From assembly GCA_034336665.1 (NCBI GenBank), contig CM067590.1:5740459-5804458 (forward strand): a DNA stretch of 64,000 nucleotides, read 5' to 3'. The translations under genes were made by a program, and so were the position numbers. Below are positions 34,301-42,591 of this stretch, one piece after another. Within the stretch, counting starts at the first letter, position 1; each line of letters starts with the position of its first letter. Source of the stretch: Luscinia megarhynchos (Eukaryota > Chordata > Aves > Passeriformes > Turdidae). The notes under the pieces were generated by a model, which was given only the letters and a program-made list of their open reading frames with translations, ran no database searches and was not told the DNA's origin.

Positions 34301-34866
34301 ATCCAAATTATAATACTGTCAAAAACCACATCCTCTCTTGAAATGAAGAGGTCATCACTTCTCAGGAGCTGCTTCAGCATTTCCTTGGGTAACGCCTTGA
34401 ATTCTTCCTGGCATATCACATCCCCCCAGTGAGTGAGAGCCACATTCATGGCAGACACGTACAACTCTGTAAAGGCAAATTGCTGGGAGTAGGTCATCAG
34501 GCCCAAGCAGTTGGAAACGTGCAGTTCTCTCTCCAGAAATTTCACACACAACAGTTTCACCCTGTCAAACTGAAAAAAATCAGCTGTTTCCAGTAAGCTG
34601 ATGACATTTTCTTGAGCTATGAGCACTTGGGCTGTGCGAGTGAACTCCAGTAGTGCCTGGAAAGGCCCTGCATCGATCCCTTTGATCACTATGTGCTGCT
34701 CAGAGCTCTCTCTTGCTCCTCCAAAAAACATGGCTTGGAAATACCGACTGTGCAGGGAAAGCACCCTGCGGCTGACCTGGAAGAGTCTCCCTCCAACCTC
34801 AAGAACTGTGTCTGCAATCACTTCTGTCTGAGGTCCCAGCTCCTGTGGCTCTTGTGCAGGCTCCAT
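31084..34866 (-). CDS. BTB-BACK-Kelch (KLHL family) protein, three coding exons
   Basis: Exons on the - strand: 34866-33945, 33280-32869, 31396-31084 (TGA at 31086-31084). Joins are GT-AG and in frame, with codons for Gly308 and Arg445 split, giving 548 aa. Order: BTB domain at about 16-122 (LEVGGRLFQVSRRVLSLHSR, RYFQAMFFGG), BACK domain at about 125-232, then Kelch repeats from about 255 to the end; repeat signatures include LYVLGGRHD, LLFVTGG, LYVLGGSSE, IYVACGLD, LYTVGGG and IYLLGQ, about six blades. Proteins of this design usually act as Cullin-3 E3 ligase substrate adaptors, with BTB and BACK contacting CUL3 and Kelch holding the substrate. I cannot assign it to a named KLHL member. Start: first ATG of the BTB frame, with an A at -3 of only moderate Kozak quality; an upstream untranslated exon is possible. 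Confidence 0.9.
31489..31605 (-). mobile_element. Possible CR1 3' fragment in KLHL intron 2
   Basis: GAGAATCACAGAAGTG, CAGTCTAACCTCTTCCTGGG and CAGGACCAACATTAGAATCC are like the complement of a CR1 3' end (AGAATCACAGAATGG and TCCAACC blocks), but the match is diverged. Confidence 0.4.
31614..32180 (+). mobile_element. LTR-like element, forward arm, in KLHL intron 2
   Basis: Begins TGTCTTGGTTTGAAAAGA. Its first 155 bp match, at about 80% by eye, the reverse complement of the right end of the adjacent LTR (32831 down to about 32676), sharing GAAGGCAG, TATAATTTTGAAATTA or TATAATTTGAAATTA, TCTCAGGCAAAGATATG and ATAGGAATAACA. After about 31773 the two do not align by eye. The extent is therefore uncertain; it could be a diverged or rearranged LTR of the same endogenous retrovirus family. 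No retroviral gene is present. Confidence 0.6.
32181..32831 (-). mobile_element. Solo LTR of an avian endogenous retrovirus, minus orientation
   Basis: A 651-bp unit bounded by TGTCTTGG at 32181-32188 and CCAAGACA at 32824-32831, which is the TG...CA inverted end structure of a retroviral LTR. Read on the - strand it resembles a common songbird LTR type, including ATAGGAATAACAG near its start and a TGGTGGCTGCATCCTCC block. No gag, pol or env sequence adjoins it. I see no clear target-site duplication. It ends 37 bp before the donor of KLHL exon 2. Confidence 0.7.
32869..33280 (-). CDS. KLHL-family gene coding exon 2 (Kelch repeats, residues 308-444)
   Basis: Acceptor TTTGCAG and donor CCGAG/GTAATG. 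Encodes the middle Kelch repeats. The exon is strikingly GC- and CpG-rich from about 32930 to 33230, so the complementary frames are open too, but only the minus frame with the VTGG and VLGG signatures is real. Confidence 0.92.
33281..33944 (-). other. KLHL-family gene intron 1 (664 bp)
   Basis: GT-AG intron with no further feature recognised; open frames in it are short. Confidence 0.65.
33945..34866 (-). CDS. KLHL-family gene coding exon 1 (BTB and BACK, residues 1-307)
   Basis: A long 922-base exon carrying the whole BTB and BACK domains and the first Kelch blade, as is common in KLHL genes. It ends GTAG/GTAACT and leaves one base of the Gly308 codon. Base composition is ordinary, unlike exon 2. 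Confidence 0.92.
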
Positions 34867-35609
34867 GCTTGAAGATTGCCAGGCAGTTAATTTTAACTCA
34901 GTTTTATGCAGCCCTTACCCATGTGAGATCTCTTGAAACATTATCCCCCTTGCTAGGATAAATATAAGATAAGCCAATCTAGTCCTAAAAATAGAATGTT
35001 TTCTACTCTCCTGCTTTGCTCTTCTGTCTTTTCTGCTGCTTTCTGAATAGCAATACCAGAACAGCTGTAAAACAAACAAAAAAAAGAAAGCAGATTTAAC
35101 TGGCATCTACTTTTACCAGGAAAGGCAACAGCAAATAAGGGGAGCTGTTAGCCAAGCAAAGAGCCCGGGCTAGAAAGAAAGAACAGGAAAAACAACCAAA
35201 AGATTCCTAAGCACTGAGTAAATACCAAGAAGTTGTAGAAAACATTGAACCCATTTTGAAAAAAGCAACCATTACTTCATCTTTCATTAGGTCAAGTTTA
35301 ATCAAATACCAAAGTGATTACAGTTATTATGCATCTCACTTTAGTAAGAGAGAAGAGGAAGGAGTAAACCCCCATTGAAACCCAGATGCTTTCCACATTC
35401 AGCCACCCTCAGTCTGAATGCACAAAATAAATACAGGTGTAGGACAAGCAACAGCTAATGCCACAGGGAATTTTTCCAAAGCTATAACATGAGGAGATTT
35501 GCATAGTGACCTTGAAGTAGAGTCCCTTACCCAAAGGGTCCATATCAGACTCACTCCCAGTTCTTGCAGAGCTCAGCAAACAGAAGCTGTTCCTGTGCCT
35601 CTCCATGCC

Positions 35610-35740
35610 ACTCATAAAAACTTCCTCATTTCTAGTCTGGATCACTCCTCTTTTAGCTTAAACCATTACCCCTTGTCTTATCAGAACAGGGCCTGCTAAC
35701 ATGTCTGTCCCCTATGGTTTTCATATTCTGCTTTTCAGGT
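35610..35740 (-). mobile_element. CR1 LINE fragment, sense on -
   Basis: Complement of a CR1 3' region: TTAAACCATTACCCCTTGTC, CAGGGCCTGCTAAC and TGTCTGTCCCC are in CR1 order. Short and diverged. Confidence 0.6.
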
Positions 35741-36690
35741 ATTTGACTCTCAAGCATAACCTCAAACTCTGTGCTGCAGAAAAGGAGAGCCATGCAGCTC
35801 ACAATGATAAGCAACCCAGCACCTGAGCAGGAAATGCTGGGAATGTGCCCCTCTCCAGTCTACACCCCTGACCCATGGCTCCAGGCAGACCTCCCTGCCC
35901 TGAGAGCCCAGAACCACTCCAGAGAGCCCCAGCAGGGCTGTTCCTGATGCTGTACTTAGAGCACAAAGATAGATTGCTGCTGTTGATGCCAAAAACACGC
36001 TGCACTTTCTCCCACCTAAAGGGCAGTTCAAGACTCTGCTCAGGCTGGTGGTGAGAAATTCTACTCCTCATGCTCTAAATGAGGATTCTCTTTTGAATTG
36101 TGCAGTTTCACCAGCAAGTTTTGAAGCAGTAGAAAGAAACTAGGTTGTGAGCAGCACAACTTTATAGACAGCTCCCAGATTAAAATCCAGCTGTGCCCAA
36201 GCTGACACAGCAATGCATCACACAGGACACCTGGGCCCGTGCCAGAGCCTGCTGGAGTCACACTCACTGACATGGAATTTACTCTAAGCTCCCACCCACT
36301 CTGGAGCTGACCCAGGAAAGGCTCTGCACAGGACAATGCTGTGGCCAAAATAACCAATCCAACCTGCACTCTGCCATGTGCCCTTTAAAACCTCCAGGAA
36401 CAAAACTGCTGGTGCCAGCAGAACAATTCACTCTGCCACAGCCTCCCCATAAAGGGTGCCCTGTAAAGGCAAGGGCAGGTGGCAGAAAGTCTTTAAACCA
36501 CCTCAGAAGAAGGATGAGATACTCTCAGGCCTTTCCCATCAATTCCTGTTCTGGCCCCTTCCTGATCCTGCAGTGTTTATACACATCCTGAACTAATTTA
36601 ATTTAGATTTATGGCTGGAGAACTGTAATGTCAGCTGCAGTGCAATTTTACAGAGTAAAAACCAGACATTTAGAAACAGATTAATTTGTC

Positions 36691-36696
36691 TTTATT
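36691..36696 (-). terminator. LSM7: Possible LSM7 polyadenylation signal
   Basis: AATAAA on the - strand, about 820 bp past the LSM7 stop codon. It is a clean canonical signal in AT-rich DNA, but nearer variant signals cannot be excluded without transcript ends. Confidence 0.4.
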
Positions 36697-37512
36697 CACT
36701 GAAAACTCCTCAAATCTTGAATTTTCTGCAGTATAAAAGAAATAAAAATGTTTACTTACAAATCAAGTTATAAGAAGCAAAACCACATGTGGATAGCCAC
36801 AATATAAAAATATGCAGTACTTCCAGAGAATGCCTACAATTGAACAAATGTTAGGGTATCAAATATTCTTCCCCTAAAATTCCAAGAAATCCTGTAGAAA
36901 TGTGTGAGCCTGCTGATGCACAGATCACAGCCCACCAGCTCTGGAACATGTGCTGAAAAAGATCTTCTTGGCTACATTGCTTGTAAAGGTGATGACACTA
37001 TACAAGGAAGTAATTTTCCTGCACAAAAGAGAATGAACTCGACAGCAGAAGACTACAATAATGCTTCTCCAGCTGAGTACTGATATCTAAGAGGAAGGAA
37101 AACACATCCTACTCTATTTAGGCTTTTAATTTGGATTAAATACATTTTAATGTATTTAAAAATGGAAAGAATATAACCAATATTCAGGGCATTCTCAACT
37201 AATTTTATGGGGTTGTTACAAAACTCACAAGATCAAGAAGGTCTCATACAATTAATGTCAATATGTTCTCTTCTGTCAGCTCTAAACAATAGTTACACAC
37301 TTATTTGGGGGGTGGAAGGAAAACAAGAACATATTTCTTACATTCCCCATCCTCTCATCATCTATGAAAGCCACAAAAATAAAAGTTGACTTTTTTTCAC
37401 ACTAACAAATGCACATTCAAACTACCCCCCCAAAACAGGAAACTTCTCACACAGATAGTTTTCTCCAATGACTTGCACTCCTGAAGTTTTCAGAGACAAT
37501 CCAAAGGAAGCA

Positions 37513-37655
37513 TTAGCCATCTTGCTGCTGGATGAAAGGGTTTGGAATAGCTTCCATTCCATCCTGTGGACAAATCAGAACCACAGAAGTCCCTCTGCAA
37601 ACCACAAGTCCCAGCTGACGTGTGTCTTCTGTCAATTTAAACTGATCATCTGGAT
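37513..37655 (-). CDS. LSM7: LSM7 coding exon 4 and stop (residues 57-103)
   Basis: Acceptor TGCTTTTTAG. Encodes DPDDQFKLTEDTRQLGLVVC and the Sm2 motif CRGTSVVLICPQDG, ending QQQDG then TAA. Confidence 0.96.
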
Positions 37656-40600
37656 CTAAAAAGCAGAGATCCACAGTTAGAACAGGAAAATAAGAAAAAG
37701 AAACCAAATTCCAACAGCTTCAAAAGGCATAGACATGGCATGTTCTTTGCTGGCATAACTACTTTGTTTTATTGAACACATGCACTACACAGGTGATGCA
37801 GCACTGCCATCTGACGTTTTCAACACCTTACTGACAGTGACCAAGACATCTGCCTTGCATCTAACAAAAAGCAGAACACATTTATTGAAGAATTCAAAGG
37901 CCCTTTCATTCATCTAACCAACAGTATAGGTGGAAGTGATTAAAAAAAAAGCTCTTGATCCCATTTCAAATGTCATTATAGACAAACTCTTGGGGATTAA
38001 TGCAAATCAGAAGACAACCCAGACTTCTCAATGCACTAGGGAAGAGAGCATCAGTCCCTTCCCAGACCAGGCCAAACAGGGCTGGATCAGGACAGACAAA
38101 CAAAACCAGCCAGTTCTATTCTCCATGAGATACCTCTACATTCAATAGGAATTAACAACACATTTTAAAACTCTCTTTCAAAGAGAGAGTTCCAAGCTCC
38201 AGGTGTTCCCTTTTAAGCAGGTAGGAGATTACTCTTCAAAAACACTGTCCTATCAAATGATACCATCAGAGAGGAGAAAGAGACACTACTTTACTCAAGC
38301 TTTAGAGGACAAGGGTGGCCAATGAGACAACTACAGAGGAGCTCAAGCAAAGACTACCAGGGATGTTTGATCACAGGGAATGTGCTTAACCTAACTTCTG
38401 CTGCAGAACCCATAATTAAAGTCATCTAGTACAGCCCCCTTGCAACAAGCAGGGACATCTTCTAACTAAACCCAGTTGCTCAGAGTCCCATCTTTCAATG
38501 CTCCCAAGGATGGGGCACCTACGACCTCTCCAGCTTGTCCCAGTGTTTTTATCATCCTCATTATAAAAAAAATAAACAAACAACTCTCTTCCTTATATCT
38601 AAAAAAACCCTCTCCTCCTTATATCTAAATCACCCCTACTTTCATTTAAACCCATTACCACTTGCCCTGACACAACAGAGCCTGCTGAAGCATTCACCCC
38701 CTGTAATTTCCTTTCATGTCCCTTTAAAGTACTGAAAAGCCACAATAAAATCTCCTCAGAGCTTTCTCTTCTCCAGGTGAAACATCCTCAGCTCTCCCAG
38801 CCTGGCTCTGGAGCATAGTGGCCCCAGCCCTTGGAGCATCTCTGTGGCCTCTTCTGGACTCGCTGCAGCAGCTGCACATCCTCCTGATGTTGCTCCCCAG
38901 GGCTGGTGGGGTCTCACCTGAGCGAGGCAGAGAAGCAGAATCCCCTCCCTGGGGATGAATTCCCCCATCCTGTAGGGATGCAGCCCAGGATGCAGCTAGC
39001 TTTGTAAGCTGCAAGCATGTATTGTCCAGCCTCTCATCCACCAGCATGTCCAAGTCCCTCTCAGCAGGGCTGCTCTCAATCTGTTCATCTCCCAGCCTGG
39101 ACTGATACCAGTAGTTGTCTCAGCAGCAGGACCTTGTACTCGGGTCTTGCTGAACCTCAAGGGGTTCCTGTAAGCCCTCTTCAGAAACTTGTCCAGGGCC
39201 CCCTGGAAAGTCCCATCCTTCAGGTGTGTCACACCTGCAGGCTGAGGGCAAACTTGACCCACTGTCCATGTCACTGATGAACACTGAACAGTGCTGGTCC
39301 CCACAGAGATCCCTGAGGGACACCCCTTGTCATTGATGCTCATCAGGACAATGAGCCACTGACTACAGTTCCACAATCACCAAACTGTCCAACTCACCAA
39401 ATCCATCTCTCTTCAATTTAGGGAGAAGGATCTTGTGGGGGACTGTGTCAAAAGCTTTACAGAGGTGCAGATAAAGGACATCTGTAGGCCCTTCCCTTGT
39501 CCACTGACAGAGCCATTCCATCACAGAAGGCCACTGGGCTGGTCAGACAGCATCTTTCCCTTGGCAAATCCATGGTGGATGTCTCAAACCACCTCCCTGT
39601 CCTCCAAGTGCCTGAGCAGAGCTCCAGAGAGGATGTGTTCCATCATCTTCCTAGGCACAAGAGGTGAGGCTGACAGGACAGTAGTTCCCAGGCTCCTTTC
39701 TACCCTTCTGAAAAATGGGTTTAATGCTCCTCTCTTTCCCATCACTTAACTTTCATCACTTTTAAAACGTTTTAAAGTAGCTTGGGAACTATATCAGCCA
39801 ATTCCCTCAGGAATCTTGGGTGCATGTTGTCACATCCCATAGATCTATCACCTTATTGCTCTCTTTACAAGATAGTCACCCCAAGCACCCTGCAGTTTGG
39901 GTGATGTTAATCTGCACTTTCTGCTCATTCACTCACAGAGCTGTAAGATTTCTGTCAAGGAAACCACCCAGGGAGGGGAAGCTTCCCAAAGACTGTTACT
40001 CACCTCGCATATACTCAATGGTACCATCCAGCACAAGGTTCAGAAGAGGGTCAAATCCTTTCAAGACACCACTTGCTATTGGAGACCACACAGAAAACAA
40101 TCATCAGGACACAACATGGTATGCAGCAACACAAGACTTCATGATATATTCAGTTCTCCAGCCCTGTTCCCTCCTTCAGGCAAGAGCAAACAAATGAGGC
40201 CAGAGATATTAAACAGTGTCCTCTTTATCAGTGGCAAGTACACAAAAGCTGGTCTGCATTGCATCAATTAAAACTTACAGGCTTTTCAATCAATTATTCC
40301 AAATGTTCTTCAAGACACTAACACTTCTGCTCTCAGCCAATTTCAAGGGCATTTTAAGAATACTGTATAACAAATCAGTACAAGTCACACAAAGAGAAAA
40401 AAAGCTCTTTTTTAAAACATAGTATGCTTAAACTACCTGCTTAGTCAAAAATAACAGCCTCTAAACATGTAATGGGGACCCCTGCAGCTAACAAAACAAT
40501 TACCAACACACACCAACTAAACCATCACCCAAATTAAAAGAAATAAAGTAAAAAATAAAACAACAAGCCAAAAACCACGCATGCTCTAAAAAAGCAAACC

Positions 40601-42340
40601 CAAAAAGTAGCCATGCTAAACAGTTCCCAAAAACAGTTAACAATGCATAAAAGTCTATAAATATGTAACAAGTAAATAGGTTAAAAAACGTATTTAAAGG
40701 GTGTTCCCAAAGTAGCAGTGTGCTCTCGGCAGCATGCCAAGCACCCAGCCGTTTTAACCCTTTGCTTTATGTATGTCTCCTATTGTCTTTTTATTCAACG
40801 TTTCAATTCTCCCAAAGCAGTAAACCGCGTTTTTCACTCAGACAAAATAAACTTGTTTAAGACAACTAACATGGGGCACACAAATGAGCCACAAAGACAG
40901 ATATGAGCCATAAAGGAGATGAATGGGACAGTCAAACGCGAAAAGCTTCGCAGCAGTAGCTGCAAGCACTGGACGGTGAAAGCACCGCGCTGCCCTCGCC
41001 TTCCCTGGACAGGAGAGCGGCTCACCTTCCCGCCCGCCCTGGAACTTCACCCGGATGGTCTTGTCGATGTACTTGGAGAGGTCCAATATGCTCTCCTTCT
41101 TCTTCTTCTCCTTGTCCTACGGCAGAGCACACACGGCCCGGTTAAAGCGCCACACACAGCGCCGGAGCACTCCGCGGCGGCGGGACGGGGCGCGGGTACC
41201 GGCGGGTGCACCGGGTCGTGCAGCGGCACCGGCACCGCCGCAGGGGCACGGGCACGGGCACCAGCTCCAGCTCCGGCACCGGCACCGCCGCAGGGGCACG
41301 GGCACGGGCACCAGCACTGGCACCAGCTCCAGCTCCAGCACCGCCGCAGGGGCAGGGGCACGGGCACTGGCTCCAGCACCGGCACCAGCACCGCCGCAGG
41401 GGCACGGGCACCGGCACCAGCTCCGGCACCGCCGCACGGGCACCGGCACCGGCTCCAGCTCCAGCACCGCCGCAGGGGCAGGGGCACGGGCACTGGCTCC
41501 AGCACCGGCACCAGCACCGCCGCAGGGGCACCGGCACCGGCACCAGCTAAAGCTCCAGCAGCGGCACCACCGCACGGGCACCGGCACGGGCACCAGCTCC
41601 AGCACCGGCACCGCCGCAGGGGCAGGGGCACGGGCAGCAGCTCCGGCTCCAGCACCGGCACCGCCGCAGGGGCACGGGCACGGGCACCGGCACCAGCACC
41701 GGCACCGCCGCAGGGGCACCGGCACGGGCACCGGCACCGACACCGCCGCAGGGGCACGGGCACCGGCACCAGCTCCGGCACCGGCACCGCCTCAGGGGCA
41801 CGGGCACCGGCACCAGCTCCAGCACCGCCGCAGGGGCACGGGCATCTGCACCTGTACCAGTACCGCCACCGCCGCTGCAGGGGCGCCGCCTCAGGGGCAC
41901 GGGCACCGGCACCAGCTCCAGCACCGGCACCGGCACCGCCTCAGGGGCACGGGCACCGGCACCAGCTCCAGCACCGGCACCGCCGCAGGGGCACGGGCAC
42001 CGGCACCAGCTCCGGCACCAGCACCGCCGCACGGGCACCAGCTCCAGCACCGGCACCGCCGCAGGGGCACCGGCACCAGCTCCAGCACCGGCACCGACAC
42101 CGCCGCAGGGGCACGGGCACCGGCACCGGCTCCAGCTCCAGCACCGCCGCAGGGGCACGGGCATCTGCACCTGTACCAGCACCGCCACCGCCGCTGCAGG
42201 GGCGCCGCCTCAGGGGCATGGGCACAGCACCGGCACCAGCACCGCCGCAGGGGCAGGGCAGGGCCACCGCCACACGCCCACACCGCCACACGCCCGGGCC
42301 GCCCGCTCCTCACCGCCCCGCCACACGCCCTCACCGCCAT
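37513..42340 (-). CDS. LSM7: U6 snRNA-associated Sm-like protein LSM7, four coding exons
   Basis: Subunit of the heptameric Lsm rings: Lsm2-8 in the nucleus binds the 3' oligo(U) of U6 snRNA in splicing, and Lsm1-7 in the cytoplasm promotes mRNA decapping and decay. Exons on the - strand: 42340-42335 (Met-Ala only), 41116-41026, 40075-40004, 37655-37513 (TAA at the end). Joins are GT-AG and in frame, giving 103 aa, the same as human LSM7. The Lys-rich start (DKEKKKKES), Sm1 region (LSKYIDKTIRVKFQGGRE, FDPLLNLVLDGTIEY) and Sm2 region (CRGTSVVLICPQDG) are nearly identical to the human protein, which ends QQQDA where this ends QQQDG. An in-frame upstream ATG (42382-42380) would add 14 residues; the downstream one is chosen by homology. 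It shares its promoter with SPPL2B. Confidence 0.97.
37656..38394 (-). other. LSM7 intron 3, distal part
   Basis: Non-coding intron DNA between exon 4 and the CR1 insertion; nothing else is recognised. Confidence 0.6.
38395..39890 (-). mobile_element. CR1 LINE, about 1.5 kb, reverse-transcriptase part plus 3' end, sense on -
   Basis: The complement of this stretch runs through decayed CR1 ORF2 into the 3' UTR. Recognisable remnants in order on the - strand are a reverse-transcriptase segment (SLTSVPGK-like, then a region like the KAFDTVPH motif at about 39470-39440), a SLRDL-GDQHCSVF-like block matching the GSVLGPVLFNIF region, a RDLDMLVDERLD-like block at about 39050-39010, and the terminal ATTTAGATATAAGGAGGAGA and GATGGGACTCTGAGCAAC blocks. 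Frames are broken by stops and indels, so it is inactive. It occupies most of LSM7 intron 3, in the same orientation as the gene. Confidence 0.88.
40004..40075 (-). CDS. LSM7: LSM7 coding exon 3 (residues 33-56)
   Basis: A 72-base exon with acceptor CCAATAG and donor GCGAG/GTGAGT. Encodes SGVLKGFDPLLNLVLDGTIE YMR; the F-D-LLNLVLD segment is the Sm1 core that contacts RNA in Lsm rings. Human has Ile where this has Val in SGVLKG. Confidence 0.95.
40076..41025 (-). other. LSM7 intron 2 (950 bp)
   Basis: GT-AG intron, strongly A-rich on the + strand between 40400 and 40700. No small RNA gene or exon could be recognised. Confidence 0.6.
41026..41116 (-). CDS. LSM7: LSM7 coding exon 2 (residues 3-32)
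   Basis: Acceptor CTGCCGTAG and donor GAAG/GTGAGC. Encodes DKEKKKKESILDLSKYIDKT and IRVKFQGGRE, the N-terminal helix and first strand of the Sm fold. One base of the Ala33 codon is left over. Confidence 0.96.
41206..42255. repeat. GC-rich minisatellite filling LSM7 intron 1
   Basis: About 1 kb of tandem, variable units made of GGCACC, AGCTCC, AGCACC and the recurring block GCACCGCCGCAGGGGCACGG. Unit length varies by steps of 6 bp, roughly 40-70 bp between successive CCGCAGGGG blocks. A larger block with CATCTGCACCTGTACCA and CCGCCGCTGCAGGGGCGCCG occurs twice (about 41841-41891 and 42160-42211), evidence of segmental duplication inside the array. Because 6-bp steps keep frame and the units lack stops, long open frames appear on both strands (up to 593 codons). 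None shows protein family resemblance and they lie inside an intron. Confidence 0.95.
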
Positions 42341-42343
42341 CTT
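42334..42343 (-). promoter_or_regulatory. YY1-type motif over the LSM7 start codon
   Basis: AAGATGGCGG on the - strand is the classic YY1 consensus and coincides with the chosen LSM7 start codon and splice donor. YY1 sites just downstream of transcription starts are common in housekeeping genes and often include the initiator ATG. Binding is not shown by sequence alone. Confidence 0.5.
42335..42340 (-). CDS. LSM7: LSM7 coding exon 1 (Met-Ala)
   Basis: Only ATGGCG is coding, followed by GTGAGG as donor. The next exon begins GACAAGGAGAAG (Asp-Lys-Glu-Lys), so the join reproduces the MADKEK start of LSM7. Confidence 0.85.
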
Positions 42344-42403
42344 CCCCGCGCCGCCGCCACCGCCACCACCGCCACTCGCCATTTCATCCGGCACCGCCAG
42401 AAG

Positions 42404-42411
42404 TGACGTGA
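42404..42411 (+). promoter_or_regulatory. CRE/ATF-like site TGACGTGA
   Basis: One base off the palindromic CRE (TGACGTCA), located centrally in the interval between the two start codons. Such sites are frequent in CpG-island promoters. Confidence 0.4.
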
Positions 42412-42484
42412 CGCCCCGGCCGAGCCCGTTGGCGGCCCGGGGCGGCGGGGCGGGACGTCCGGGGCGGGCTCTGGGCGCCCTGTG

Positions 42485-42490
42485 CGGAAG
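42485..42490 (+). promoter_or_regulatory. ETS/GABP-like core CGGAAG
   Basis: A CGGAAG core 54 bp before the SPPL2B start codon. ETS-family sites of this form are typical of TATA-less bidirectional promoters. A single core is weak evidence. Confidence 0.35.
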
Positions 42491-42543
42491 GGTCCGGCCC
42501 GGCGCCGGTCGGAACAAAGCGGCGGCGGCGCGGCAGGCCCGGC

Positions 42544-42591
42544 ATGGCGGCGCGGCTCCGCCTCTGGCTGCTCCTGCAGGTGCTGCCGCAG
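42544..42591 (+). CDS. SPPL2B: SPPL2B exon 1 (signal peptide, residues 1-16)
   Basis: ATG at 42544 then AARLRLWLLLQVLPQ, a short basic-hydrophobic signal peptide start, ending CAG/GTCAGT. Exon 2 continues with VCCEYGMVHV, as human SPPL2B has VACEYGMVHV right after its signal peptide. The open frame reads on into intron 1 in the CpG island; that part is not coding. Confidence 0.85.

Larger units (their letters stand above)
34867..37512. other. Region between KLHL and LSM7 coding sequence
   Basis: The two genes are in tandem on the - strand. It contains the LSM7 3' UTR (right part), the probable KLHL 5' flank (left part) and a CR1 piece at 35610-35740. No other gene is recognised and no CpG island marks the KLHL promoter. 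Confidence 0.55.
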
